Shown here piece by piece: positions 17,989 to 27,466 of a DNA stretch of 64,000 nucleotides. Position 1 is the first letter of the stretch, and each line of letters starts with the position of its first letter. Source of the DNA: Zetaproteobacteria bacterium CG_4_9_14_3_um_filter_54_145. GTDB lineage: Bacteria; Pseudomonadota; Zetaproteobacteria; Mariprofundales; Mariprofundaceae. The DNA is taken from NCBI GenBank assembly GCA_002791575.1, contig PFXI01000014.1:24975-88974 (forward strand). The letters run 5' to 3'. The translations under genes were made by a program, and so were the position numbers. Below the pieces are notes generated by a model. The model worked only from the letters and a program-made list of their open reading frames with translations, did not search any database and was not told where the DNA came from.

Positions 17989-20751
17989 TTACCTTGTTTC
18001 AAGCAGCGCTGCATGCGCTGCGGCAAGGCGCGCAATCGGCACGCGCGGTCCTGAGCAGGAGACATAGGTCAGACCGATATTGTGGCAGAAGCGGATCGAG
18101 GCGGGGTGACCGCCATGTTCGCCGCAGATGCCGATCTTCATGCCCGGTTTAACGGCGCGTCCCCAATTAACAGCCAGTTCCATCAGTTTGCCCACACCGT
18201 GTGCATCCAGCACTTCAAACGGATTGTCCTGCAGAATACCCGTCTCGTTATACATCGGCAGGAACTTGTTTTCCGCATCCTCACGTGAGAATGAGAAGGT
18301 GGCCTGGGTCAGATCATTGGTGCCGAAGCTGAAAAAGTCTGCTTCCTGAGCCAGTTGGTCGGCACGCATACAGGCGCGCACAACCTCCATCATCGTACCG
18401 AATTTGAATACCGGTGTAATGCCCTCTGCCTGTTCAACCTCATGTTTGATCCTTTCCACATGCACCCTGATACTCTTCAGCTCTTCGGATGTGCAGACCT
18501 GCGGAATCATGATCTCCGGATGGACGACGACACCGGCTTTCTGACATGCACAGGCCGCTTCCAGCACTGCACGAATCTGCATGGCGTAGATCTCCGGAAA
18601 GGTGATGCCGAGCCGTACGCCGCGATGACCAAGCATAGGGTTAACCTCGAACAGGGAGCGTACCTTCTTCAGGATAGCTTCCTTTTTTTCGATCGCTTCA
18701 TCGACAAGAGAGGAGTCAGCCAGCTGTTGGATGGGCGCTATTTTACCGTTTAAATTGGAGAGCAGGCTGAGTGTTGCAGTCAGCACCTCAGAACCGCGCA
18801 TGGTATCCTTCAAATGTTTCAGCTGGATCAGGTCATCCAGCAGCTGGTTTTCCGAAGGCAGAAACTCGTGGATAGGCGGATCAAGCAGACGCACGGTCAC
18901 AGGGTTCGGTGACATGGTTGTAAACAGTTCAATAAAATCCTGACGCTGGATAGGCAGCAGTTTGTCCAGAGCCGACTGGCGCTGCTCCAGTGTGTCGGAG
19001 ACTATCATCTCCAGTACAATAGGCAGGCGTTCCGGGGCATTAAACATGCGCTCTGTCCGGCACAGTCCGATACCCATGGCGCCATAGCGCAGTGCACGTT
19101 CAGCATCTTCCGGAATGTCCGCATTGGCCATGACCTTTAAGCGAGCCCGTTCATCTGCCCAGCCCAGCAGGGTCTTGAGCTCATCAGAGAACTCCGCCTC
19201 AACGGTCGGAACGGCACCGAGATAGACGTTGCCGGAGGTGCCATCAATGGTAATGATATCACCCTCTTTAATGACAACATCGCCGATATGTGCCCGACGG
19301 GCCGCGACATCCACCTCAATACCATCGGCACCGGCCACACAGGGCTTGCCCATGCCGCGTGCAACCACGGCTGCGTGGCTGGTTTTGCCACCACGCGATG
19401 TGAGGATGGCCTCGGAGACAAAAAAGCCGTGGATATCTTCCGGTTTTGTCTCCTCGCGCAGCAGAATCAGCGGTCTGCTATTGGCGCTCTTCTGCGCCAC
19501 AGCGCGATCGGCATCAAACACCACATGGCCGCATGCAGCACCGGGGCTGGCCGGCAGGCCGGTTGCCAGCGGGGTGACATCGGCATCGGGGTCCAGACGG
19601 GGAAAGAGCATCTGCTCCAGTGATGCCGGTGCAATGCGCAGCAGGGCCTGCTCCTTGTTGATTAACCCCTCGGCCACCAGCTCAACCGAGGTGCGAACCA
19701 TGGCCTGGGTGTTCATTTTGCCGTTACGGGTTTGCAGGCAGTAGAGGATTCCCTTCTCAATGGTGAATTCAAAATCCTGAACCTCGGCGTAGTGGGTCTC
19801 GAGTTTGCTGCGCAACTCTTCCAGCTGACGATAGATATCCGGCATCTCGTCACGCATCTGGGCAATCGGTTTGGGCGTGCGGATACCTGCAACCACATCT
19901 TCGCCCTGGGCATTGACCAGATATTCGCCATAGAAGACATTTTCGCCGGTACCCGGATTGCGGGTGAAGGCTACGCCTGTTGCACAGTCGTTGCCGCGAT
20001 TGCCGAATACCATGGTGCATATGTTGACAGCCGTACCATTGGCCATGTCCGGCGTGATGTTGAATTCGCGACGGTAGTCGACCGCGCGCTTGCCTGACCA
20101 GGAGCCGAGCACCGCCTTGATGGCCAGATCCAGCTGTTCATACGGATCTTCAGGAAAGGGGTGTCCGGTCTGGCCATGTACAACATCCAGGAATACCTCG
20201 GAAATCTCTTTCAAATTCTCAGCCGATAGCCCGACATCCTCCTTGACGCCTTCCCGCTTTTTGATCGCCTCAAACGGCTCGTCAAAGTGCTCATCGGCAA
20301 TGCCGAGTGCCACCTTGCCGAAGAGCTGGATAAAGCGGCGGTAGGCGTCATAGGCAAAACGCTCATCACCGGTCTGTTCGATTTCGCCCTGCAGTGTATC
20401 GCTGTTCATGCCGAGATTGAGAATGGTATCCATCATGCCGGGCATGGATATGGCTGAGCCTGAGCGTACCGATACAAGCAACGGGTTATGGGCATCGCCA
20501 AAGCCCTTACCGGTCACCGCTTCCAGTGCGCGCATCTGCTCCTTCACCTGCTGCATGACGCCTTCCGGCAAGTTGTTGCCCAGTTCCAGGTAGTTCAGGC
20601 ATGCCTCGGTGGTGATAGTGAAACCCGGTGGTACATTCAGACCGATCTGTGTCATCTCGCACAGGTTCGCACCCTTGCCGCCAAGCAGCATTTTATTATG
20701 GCCGTCCCCTTGTACAAAAGAGTACACGTATTGATTTGCAGAGTCTGTCAT
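17989..20751 (-). CDS. ppdK: pyruvate, phosphate dikinase
   Basis: Interconverts pyruvate, ATP and phosphate with phosphoenolpyruvate, AMP and PPi; in autotrophs and pyrophosphate-using bacteria it feeds gluconeogenesis. 920 residues, slightly longer than the common 875-900. N-terminal nucleotide-binding domain (LLGGKGANLCEMT, and SVRSGSAISMPGMMDTILNLG), the swivelling phosphohistidine domain with His459 in GGKTSHAAVVARGMG, and a C-terminal PEP/pyruvate barrel with the FSFGTNDLTQ and GICGEHGG segments. ATG at 20751 with GGAG at good spacing. No regulatory kinase (DUF299) is adjacent. Confidence 0.97.
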   Translation of the reverse strand: MTDSANQYVYSFVQGDGHNKMLLGGKGANLCEMTQIGLNVPPGFTITTEACLNYLELGNNLPEGVMQQVKEQMRALEAVTGKGFGDAHNPLLVSVRSGSAISMPGMMDTILNLGMNSDTLQGEIEQTGDERFAYDAYRRFIQLFGKVALGIADEHFDEPFEAIKKREGVKEDVGLSAENLKEISEVFLDVVHGQTGHPFPEDPYEQLDLAIKAVLGSWSGKRAVDYRREFNITPDMANGTAVNICTMVFGNRGNDCATGVAFTRNPGTGENVFYGEYLVNAQGEDVVAGIRTPKPIAQMRDEMPDIYRQLEELRSKLETHYAEVQDFEFTIEKGILYCLQTRNGKMNTQAMVRTSVELVAEGLINKEQALLRIAPASLEQMLFPRLDPDADVTPLATGLPASPGAACGHVVFDADRAVAQKSANSRPLILLREETKPEDIHGFFVSEAILTSRGGKTSHAAVVARGMGKPCVAGADGIEVDVAARRAHIGDVVIKEGDIITIDGTSGNVYLGAVPTVEAEFSDELKTLLGWADERARLKVMANADIPEDAERALRYGAMGIGLCRTERMFNAPERLPIVLEMIVSDTLEQRQSALDKLLPIQRQDFIELFTTMSPNPVTVRLLDPPIHEFLPSENQLLDDLIQLKHLKDTMRGSEVLTATLSLLSNLNGKIAPIQQLADSSLVDEAIEKKEAILKKVRSLFEVNPMLGHRGVRLGITFPEIYAMQIRAVLEAACACQKAGVVVHPEIMIPQVCTSEELKSIRVHVERIKHEVEQAEGITPVFKFGTMMEVVRACMRADQLAQEADFFSFGTNDLTQATFSFSREDAENKFLPMYNETGILQDNPFEVLDAHGVGKLMELAVNWGRAVKPGMKIGICGEHGGHPASIRFCHNIGLTYVSCSGPRVPIARLAAAHAALLETR

Positions 20752-21074
20752 CAGAATTCTCCAGAGTAGTCTTGTTTTTACAAACAGGCGGGAAGATGTC
20801 AGTCAGAGTCAGCAGCCTTCCCCTTGGGCATCATTGTATACCTTTTGTTGGCTATGGAAAACCTCTGGGCGGCTAAAATTTGCGCGTGGTGATGGGGTGG
20901 AATAACGTGACGTGCATGATGCGGAATCTATCATCATACGGCTCATTCAGCCTGACCCGGCAGCAGCTGTTTGGCCTGCTCCTATCCTTGACGACCAGCG
21001 CAATGGCGCTCCTGCCGCGGGCCTTGCAGGGCAGCAGAATGGGAGGATACGACGGTATTTACGAACAGTTCAGC
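20752..21074. other. intergenic region between mscS-like gene and ppdK
   Basis: 323 bases after the mscS-like stop and before the ppdK start, both on the minus strand. It should hold the ppdK promoter and 5' UTR. Two short plus-strand frames (about 70 codons, near 20880-21115) run partly into the mscS-like gene and lack a recognisable family or a good ribosome site, so I leave them uncalled. No strong terminator is visible. Confidence 0.4.
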
Positions 21075-22382
21075 TTATGCATCATCGGCAACCGGTGACA
21101 TGCCGCCGCTTTTGATATGGATATCCCGCTGCGGGTATGGAATGGTGATACTGTGCTGTTTGAAGGCGCGCCAGATCGCCAGATTGACCTCGGAGCGAAC
21201 GCCGCCGATACCGTTTTCGGGGTCCGATATCCAGATCCGTAATTCCAGCACGATACCGCTGTCGCCAAAGTCGACCAGACGACATAGCGGTAGCGGATCC
21301 TGCAGTACGCGAGCAGATGTGTGTGCGCAGTCGAGCATCAGCTGCATGGCCTGTTCAGGATCGTCATTGTAGCTGATCTGGATGCGAATCTTTACACGTA
21401 TATTATGGTCTGAATAACTCCAGTTGATCACCTCGGAAGTAACCAGATTCTCGTTGGGAATCAGTGTCTCCACGCCATCGCGATCACGCACGACTATATA
21501 GCGTGCTCGCAGCTCCTGTACCCAGCCGAACTTGTCGCGCACTGTAATGACATCACCGGGTTTGATCGAGCGGTCAAAGAGCAGGATGAAGCCGCTGATA
21601 AAATTACTCGAGATACGTTGCAGTCCGAAGCCGATGCCTACACCAACGGCACCACTGAAGACGGTGAGCGCTGTCAAATCGATGCCTGCGGCATCCAGTG
21701 CAATCAAAATGGCGACGGCAATCAGGAAGAATTTACTGAACTTGGCGAGCGCCACCTGCGCGCTGCTGCTGATATGGGCGGAACGGTTCAGCCGCAACTC
21801 AATCGCCTTGGCCAGCCATAGCGCCAGTATCCAGAACAGCACGATTGTCATACACAGCTTGAGTATCAGCAGCAGCGAGATGCGGCTATCGCCAAGGTGG
21901 AATGCCAGACTATCCAGCGCCCCCAGTACACTCGGCAACCAGCTCAGCAGATGCAGTGCTACCAGCGCCCAGGCGATAAAAGCCACAGCATTTTCCCACG
22001 CCTTGATCAGAGGCCCCGGTGTGAAAACCTTGCGTAGTAAATAGACGCTGATGCGAATGACCGCCAGTGACAGCAGCAGTGGTGTGGCAATTTCCAGCAG
22101 GGGTGTCTGAATCGTTGAATATTTGAGGATGGCCTGCCCGACCAGTGTGATCATCAGCATGGAGAGTGGGAACTGTATGCGCTCAAGACTTTTCAGTGAA
22201 ATTTTGCGCAATCGATTGGCGCTGCTGCGCTCAGCTTCCTGTTCGGTGGAGCGCTTCAGGATAAAGCGAATCGCCTGTGCGCTCATGACAGCCAGTGTCA
22301 GGATGAGCATCTGCCACCAGAAGTTGTGTTGCTGAATCAATATGAGCCACTCTGATGCGTTTTGGCGGATGCTTTCAAGCAT
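21075..22382 (-). CDS. MscS-family mechanosensitive ion channel
   Basis: Inner-membrane channel that opens under membrane tension or a related small-conductance channel. 435 residues with about five N-terminal hydrophobic segments, then the MscS pore helix (LTVFSGAVGVGIGFGLQRISSNFISG, residues about 240-265) and the beta domain (DRSIKPGDVITVRDKFGWVQEL, then GVETLIPNENLVTSEVINWS). The C-terminal alpha/beta domain is complete. It is longer than E. coli MscS and closer to the YbdG/KefA-like group. It is transcribed divergently from the signalling operon at 22536. Confidence 0.92.
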   Translation of the reverse strand: MLESIRQNASEWLILIQQHNFWWQMLILTLAVMSAQAIRFILKRSTEQEAERSSANRLRKISLKSLERIQFPLSMLMITLVGQAILKYSTIQTPLLEIATPLLLSLAVIRISVYLLRKVFTPGPLIKAWENAVAFIAWALVALHLLSWLPSVLGALDSLAFHLGDSRISLLLILKLCMTIVLFWILALWLAKAIELRLNRSAHISSSAQVALAKFSKFFLIAVAILIALDAAGIDLTALTVFSGAVGVGIGFGLQRISSNFISGFILLFDRSIKPGDVITVRDKFGWVQELRARYIVVRDRDGVETLIPNENLVTSEVINWSYSDHNIRVKIRIQISYNDDPEQAMQLMLDCAHTSARVLQDPLPLCRLVDFGDSGIVLELRIWISDPENGIGGVRSEVNLAIWRAFKQHSITIPYPQRDIHIKSGGMSPVADDA

Positions 22383-22463
22383 GTCAGCTCCATGGATATG
22401 CGATTTCTATCCCGCCCACCATTAGAAAGGTGTTTTGAAGATTGTGCAACTGTTTTCTCAGAT

Positions 22464-22520
22464 CTGTTACATTTGACATAACTGTCATAATCGTCAATTC
22501 TCTGCCCTGATTTTTATCAG
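22464..22520. promoter_or_regulatory. divergent promoter region with TGACA/TGTCA inverted repeat
   Basis: Between the mscS-like gene and the signalling operon. TTGACA (22473-22478) lies within TGACA-TAAC-TGTCA (22474-22487), part of a series CTGTTAC, TTGACAT, CTGTCAT, TCGTCAA spaced nine bases apart. A hairpin CTGAT-TTTT-ATCAG (22507-22520) abuts the ribosome site of the next gene. It could be an operator for an OmpR-family regulator, although the nine-base period is not a standard Pho box. Confidence 0.3.
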
Positions 22521-22535
22521 AGAGGGGGATCTCCT

Positions 22536-23165
22536 GTGACGTTGATAACAACAGGCAAGGCCGCCCGCATCTGCGGGGTCGGACTGAATACCATCAAGAG
22601 CTGGATCAAGGGTGGCCATATCAGGGGGATTCAGTTGCCCAGCGGCCACTGGCGCATTCCGGTCACGGAACTGGATCGTTTTCTGGCAACGTCTGTGTTG
22701 GCTGCAAAGGTGCGTAAAATTGCTGATCCCGAGATCAGCATGCCGAGCACAAAGCGCTCTCGTGTGCTGGTGGTGGATGATGACCCGCATATGCATGCCT
22801 TTGTTGAAGATACATGCCTGTTTGGTGGTATCGATGCCGAATTTCTCTTCTGCTCCGATGGTTTTGCCGGCCTGATCGAGATTGGTCGATTTAAACCGGA
22901 TCTGCTGGTGCTGGATATTATGATGCCGCAAATTAATGGCCTGGAGCTGATTCAGCGCCTGAAGCAGGATGAGGCGCTTGCCGCCACGATGCCGATTCTG
23001 GTCATGACAGGTGCCCAGGATAGAAGGCTGGTGATGCACCGGCTGGAGCAGAGCGGACCGGATGCGATCCTGCACAAACCGGTTGCTGCAGAGGCGCTTG
23101 TCGCAGCGGTGAGCAGGCTGCTGGCTGACCACGGATGTGAAAAGGTCGAAGTACATGGCAGTTGA
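22536..23165 (+). CDS. response regulator with N-terminal excisionase/MerR-type DNA-binding domain
   Basis: 209 residues. The N-terminal half (about 1-55) is a winged helix-turn-helix of the excisionase/MerR type (TGKAARICGVGLNTIKSWIKGGHIRGIQLPSG). A linker leads to a receiver domain (about 75-205) with the acidic pocket VLVVDDDPH, phospho-acceptor Asp127 (LLVLDIMMPQINGLE) and Lys in LHKP. A DNA-binding domain placed before the receiver is the reverse of the usual order. GTG start at 22536 after a GAGAGGGGGA site. First gene of a four-gene signalling operon; it may be the transcriptional output of the haem-c kinase two genes on (inference). Confidence 0.82.
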   Translation: MTLITTGKAARICGVGLNTIKSWIKGGHIRGIQLPSGHWRIPVTELDRFLATSVLAAKVRKIADPEISMPSTKRSRVLVVDDDPHMHAFVEDTCLFGGIDAEFLFCSDGFAGLIEIGRFKPDLLVLDIMMPQINGLELIQRLKQDEALAATMPILVMTGAQDRRLVMHRLEQSGPDAILHKPVAAEALVAAVSRLLADHGCEKVEVHGS

Positions 23166-23553
23166 GGATAGTCTGAAACATATTCTGATTGTTGATGATG
23201 ATCCGATACAGTTGGAGTATTATATAGCGGTGCTGGAGCATGAGTATCAGATCATGACAGCAAACGATATTGGCGAGGCTATCGACATGCTGACAGATGT
23301 TGCCCGGGTGGACGCTCTGATCTGTGATCTGCATCTGGGCTTTGCTCACAGCGGCGTGGATCTGTTGGCATGGGTAGAGACGCACAGGCCGGAGTTGATG
23401 AATCACAGCGTTATCATCAGCGGCGATGTTGTAGTCGATAGTGAGTCTTTTGCAGTGCCGGTTGTGTTTAAGCCACTTGAGCCGGCTCTGCTGACTCAGT
23501 CTGTGCAACAGTTACTGATGCCGACCGCCAGCCATTTCAGGTTGCGTGGTTAA
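23155..23553 (+). CDS. single-domain response regulator
   Basis: 132 residues, receiver domain only: ILIVDDDPIQLEYY at the N-terminus, phospho-acceptor Asp58 (LICDLHLGF), and VVFKP carrying the conserved Lys. Likely a phosphorelay shuttle or a sink for the neighbouring kinase. The ATG at 23155 lies inside the end of the previous gene (11-base overlap), implying coupling. An upstream in-frame start at 23137 is less likely. Confidence 0.85.
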   Translation: MAVEDSLKHILIVDDDPIQLEYYIAVLEHEYQIMTANDIGEAIDMLTDVARVDALICDLHLGFAHSGVDLLAWVETHRPELMNHSVIISGDVVVDSESFAVPVVFKPLEPALLTQSVQQLLMPTASHFRLRG

Positions 23554-23572
23554 GCATCAGATGAGGTGATTG

Positions 23573-26500
23573 ATGGGAATCCGGAGTATCAGTGTAAGAA
23601 CATCACTGGTGGTGGGGGGGCTGGCTGCCCTGATGCTGCTGTTATGCTGGTCGTGGCTGGATCGCGTAGGCAATGCGCTGGCTGATCAGGAGGAGCAGGA
23701 ACGCGCACTGACCACCGCCAAATCGCTTGAGGCGAGCCTGCGCACGATCATGGTTACCGGCAGTGCACATATCGTGCGTGACTGGATGGCCCGGGTATCG
23801 GCACTGCCGGATGTCTCCGATGTGCGTATTTACCGCACCGATGGTAACGAGGCCTTCGTTGACCAGAAAACGCTCACAGCCGTGAACAGCTGGCTTGGTG
23901 AAACGCGCTTTGCCCAGGGGCAGGCAGAACGGGCCCCTGCCCATATTCAGGCTGATCGAGCCGATGCATTCAAGTCTGTTGCCGAATCGGCAAAGCCCTA
24001 CCTGCGCAAGGATGGCAAGGCACATATGACCCTGTTCTACCCGATCCGGGTGGAAGCGGCCTGCATGCAGTGCCACGGTTATGACCAGCATATCAATCGC
24101 GGTGTGCTGGCACTGTCGATCTCCACTGTTCAGTCAGCATCACTGGTTGCATCGCTGAAAGAACAGGCACTGATGATCTTTTTTGCCATGACACTACTGT
24201 TGGTGCTGTTCGTATGGCTCTATACGCAACGCACGATTCTCTCTCCTGTTGTCCGTTTTGCCGAAACTGCCCGCAGAATCGGTGCAGGAGACCGTTTGCA
24301 GCGCTTTGATCGCTCCCGCCATGATGAATTGGGCGAGTTGGCTGCATGCTCGAACTCCCTGCTGGAGCAGCTGGAGAAGGAGTTTGAAATCGAGCAGGGC
24401 CTGCGTATGCGTCAACAGGGATTGATGGATGCGACAATCAGCCTCTCGTCACAGAACATATCCACCGATGTGCTGACCTGCGTGGGTGAGTTGGCCATGC
24501 AGATGACGGGGGCAAAATATGCCATGCTCTCCCATCTGGATCAGCTGGGGGAGAAACAATTCATTGCGCTCGGCATGGATAAGAAGGCCGAAAATCAGAT
24601 TGATCATCTGCCTGAGGGCAAAGGCTTGCTTGGCCTGCTCTGGGCAGAGGGTGAAGTGGTGCGCAGCGATGATATCAGCAGCCACCCGGCCAGCTCCGGT
24701 TTCCCTGCGGGACATCCGCCCATGCAGCATTTTATCGGCGCTCCGATCAGGTTTGGCGGCCAGGTGATCGGCGTGCTTTATCTTACCGACAGAGCGGACG
24801 GTGAGCCGTTCAGTGAAGAAGATCAATCCGTCGTGCAGGCGCTCTCTGCTGCCTGTGCAGTGGCGCTGATCAATGCGCAGTCACAGGAGAAGCTCAGGCA
24901 TCTCAATGATGAACTGGAAGCGCAGGTGGCCGAGCGCACCCATGATCTGCAGTCATCGAACTCCCGGCTGCGCGCCCGTGAGGTGGAGCTGGAGATCATC
25001 AATGAGGAACTGGTTCAGGCCAGTGAGGCAAAAAACCAGTTTCTTGCCAACACCAGTCATGAACTGCGTACGCCGCTTAATGCGATCATCGGTTTTTCGG
25101 AGCTGATGGGCAATCCACACATGGGGCCGCTCAATGACAAGCAGCATCGCTATATCGATAATATTCATACCAGCGGCAAGCGCCTGTTGAATATCATCAA
25201 TGATCTGCTGGATATCAGCCGTATTGAAGCGGGTATGATGGTGATAGATGAGCAGGTATTTTCACCGCGTGAAGTGGCTGATCAGGTACTGGCTGAGATG
25301 AAGCAACTGGCCAAGGCCAAGCAACTGGAAATGACGCTGGAATCATCGATAACCACGGATACGATGATCAGAACTGATCGCGGCAAGCTGCACCAGATGA
25401 TGGTGAATCTGGTTGGCAACGCCATCAAGTTTACCGGTGGCGGCGGCAGTGTCGTTCTGTCGGTAGATGTCAATGCAGCGTCTGGCCGGGAAAGCGAGCT
25501 GATTGTGAGCGTGAAAGATAGCGGTATTGGTGTTTCATCTGCAGATATGGAAAAGATATTCGAGCCGTTTGTGCAGGCTCAAGGTGGCCTGTCGCGTGCT
25601 TATGAAGGTACGGGTCTGGGGCTGGCATTGACACGCAGGCAGGCGCGCCTGCTCGGTGGTGATGTCAGTGGCGAAAGCGAAGAGGGAATCGGCAGCATAT
25701 TTTCCATCCGCCTGCCGTTTGAGCCCGTGGTTGCAGGGTCTGAGCAGGCATCGCAGGTGCAGCCAGTGGGGAGACCGTATATAGGTATGACGGAGGTGGA
25801 GGAGGTCGTGCCCAGTCACGGACCGCGCCCATGCATCATTATTATTGATGAGCTGGCGGGCCGTCGTGCTGCTGTGGCTCGCTCGCTCGAGGATGAAGGC
25901 TGGTACGAGGCTATAGAGTGCGCAGATGTTCAGGCCGGTCTGCAGGCCGCCAGCCATCAGTTTCCGTTTCTGATTATGCTGGGCATGTCGGATGATGGAG
26001 AGATGACCCACAACAACCTGCAGGAGATTAAAATGCATCGGCCTATTCATGATACGCCGGTGATCCTGGTCGGCGGTGGGGCGGATGAACCGGAATACTC
26101 GATGGGTGAAGTCGGGATGATTGCCCAGGGCATGTCCCAGCATCAGATGATCGATGTGATCAGTCGCTACGGCCGGCTGATTCCGGCACGTGCGGCGGTG
26201 CCGACGGTACTGGTGATTGATGATGATGCCACGGTCCGCGAACTGCTGAAAGAGACGCTGGTGAACGGAGGCTATCGTACATTGCTGGCGGCTAGTGGCG
26301 AGGAGGGTATCAATAAGGCGATTGAGCGGGAGCCTGATCTGATTATTCTGGATCTGATGATGCCGGGCATGAATGGTTTTGATGTGATGACCAATCTGCG
26401 TCGGAACCCCTCTGTTGCTGATATTCCGGTGCTGATATTTACGGCCAAGGATCTGAGCCGGGAAGAGATTCTGCAGCTGGGGCATCAGGCGGATCGTGTG

Positions 26501-27076
26501 CTGCTCAAGGGCGACTCCAATCAGGTGGAGATTATGCGCCACCTGCAGCGTCTGGAGCTGCTCTATCCGGTACAGGCGCATCTGATTGATATGACACTCG
26601 GCTGCTTCAACCAGCGCTATATTCGACGTCGTCTGGCTCAGGAAGTGGCCAATGGTCTGCGTCATCAACTTGTGTTCTCGATGCTGGGTTGGGAGATGGA
26701 TGGTTATGCCGATTATGTCAAAGAACATGGTGAGCGTTGGGGCGTTGCTGCATTGAAGGATATGTCAGATACGGTGAAAGCGCTTATCCGCAATGGCGAT
26801 GTGTTTGCCAGAATATCGGAAAACCGCTTTGAAGTATTCCTGCCATCGGTTCCCCCTGCCGGGGCTGCACGGGTGGCTGAGAAGCTGCGACTGCGCATCC
26901 AGCATCAGCGCTTTCCGCTGCCAAAGGGAGCCGCATCCGGCCTTACCGCCTCATTCGGCGTGATTCACTTTCCGCTGGATGGCGATGATTCCGAGCAGCT
27001 GCTCAAACTGCTGGAGCAACGTATTGATGAAGCCTGCCAGAGTGGCGGCAATCACTGCGTAACGGGGGGAATCTGA
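23573..27076 (+). CDS. large hybrid histidine kinase with haem-c sensor domain
   Basis: 1167 residues, many domains in one chain. Transmembrane helix (about 8-30), periplasmic sensor carrying one c-type haem motif C164-M-Q-C167-H168 (Tll0287/DUF3365-like), second helix (about 200-220), HAMP, GAF (about 280-440), coiled coil, HisKA with His496 (NTSHELRTPLNAIIGFS), HATPase (about 610-720), a pseudo-receiver (about 755-870) where the acceptor Asp is Gly in LIMLGMSDDG, a true receiver with Asp927, and a C-terminal GGDEF-like domain whose signature is SENRF instead of GGDEF. It probably senses redox potential or a gas in the periplasm. ATG 23573 has GAGG six bases upstream. The last receiver gene starts directly after it. 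Confidence 0.88.
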   Translation: MGIRSISVRTSLVVGGLAALMLLLCWSWLDRVGNALADQEEQERALTTAKSLEASLRTIMVTGSAHIVRDWMARVSALPDVSDVRIYRTDGNEAFVDQKTLTAVNSWLGETRFAQGQAERAPAHIQADRADAFKSVAESAKPYLRKDGKAHMTLFYPIRVEAACMQCHGYDQHINRGVLALSISTVQSASLVASLKEQALMIFFAMTLLLVLFVWLYTQRTILSPVVRFAETARRIGAGDRLQRFDRSRHDELGELAACSNSLLEQLEKEFEIEQGLRMRQQGLMDATISLSSQNISTDVLTCVGELAMQMTGAKYAMLSHLDQLGEKQFIALGMDKKAENQIDHLPEGKGLLGLLWAEGEVVRSDDISSHPASSGFPAGHPPMQHFIGAPIRFGGQVIGVLYLTDRADGEPFSEEDQSVVQALSAACAVALINAQSQEKLRHLNDELEAQVAERTHDLQSSNSRLRAREVELEIINEELVQASEAKNQFLANTSHELRTPLNAIIGFSELMGNPHMGPLNDKQHRYIDNIHTSGKRLLNIINDLLDISRIEAGMMVIDEQVFSPREVADQVLAEMKQLAKAKQLEMTLESSITTDTMIRTDRGKLHQMMVNLVGNAIKFTGGGGSVVLSVDVNAASGRESELIVSVKDSGIGVSSADMEKIFEPFVQAQGGLSRAYEGTGLGLALTRRQARLLGGDVSGESEEGIGSIFSIRLPFEPVVAGSEQASQVQPVGRPYIGMTEVEEVVPSHGPRPCIIIIDELAGRRAAVARSLEDEGWYEAIECADVQAGLQAASHQFPFLIMLGMSDDGEMTHNNLQEIKMHRPIHDTPVILVGGGADEPEYSMGEVGMIAQGMSQHQMIDVISRYGRLIPARAAVPTVLVIDDDATVRELLKETLVNGGYRTLLAASGEEGINKAIEREPDLIILDLMMPGMNGFDVMTNLRRNPSVADIPVLIFTAKDLSREEILQLGHQADRVLLKGDSNQVEIMRHLQRLELLYPVQAHLIDMTLGCFNQRYIRRRLAQEVANGLRHQLVFSMLGWEMDGYADYVKEHGERWGVAALKDMSDTVKALIRNGDVFARISENRFEVFLPSVPPAGAARVAEKLRLRIQHQRFPLPKGAASGLTASFGVIHFPLDGDDSEQLLKLLEQRIDEACQSGGNHCVTGGI

Positions 27077-27439
27077 ATGCCGCGTATACTGATTGTTGAC
27101 GATAATGCCATGAATCTGGAACTGGCCAGAGATGTGCTGGAAATGGACGGCTTCGATGTGGAAACAGCCGACTGCGGTGAAACGGGGGTGGCCATGGTTC
27201 GCAGCAGCCCCCCGGATCTGGTGTTGATGGATCTGCGCATGACCGGTATCAGTGGCCTGGAGGCGCTGGAGATCATCCGGCAAGATGGTTTTCACGACCT
27301 GCCTGTGGTGGTGTTGACGGCATCTGTCATGAAGGGTGAGAAGGAGCGCTTGATTCACATGGGGTTTGACGGTTTTTTGCAGAAGCCGATCGATGCAGGA
27401 TCATTCAGTGATGAGGTGGCATCATTTATCAAAGAGTGA
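27077..27439 (+). CDS. single-domain response regulator (DivK/CheY-like)
   Basis: 120 residues, receiver only: ILIVDDNAMNLELARDVLEMDG, acceptor Asp52 (LVLMDLRMTGISG), and FLQKPID with the conserved Lys. The sequence style is DivK-like. It begins one base after the big kinase ends, so it is almost certainly its partner. It ends convergently with tolA, 27 bases away. Confidence 0.9.
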   Translation: MPRILIVDDNAMNLELARDVLEMDGFDVETADCGETGVAMVRSSPPDLVLMDLRMTGISGLEALEIIRQDGFHDLPVVVLTASVMKGEKERLIHMGFDGFLQKPIDAGSFSDEVASFIKE

Positions 27440-27466
27440 GTTTATACCTGCGTATGCAGGCTATGA

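Noticed and set aside
20880-21115. Two short plus-strand frames between ppdK and the channel gene
   Set aside because: No ribosome site worth the name, run into the mscS-like gene, no family.
25535-26728. 397-codon minus-strand frame inside the large kinase
   Set aside because: Long but His/Gln-rich, typical of an antisense shadow; the kinase frame has clear domains throughout.
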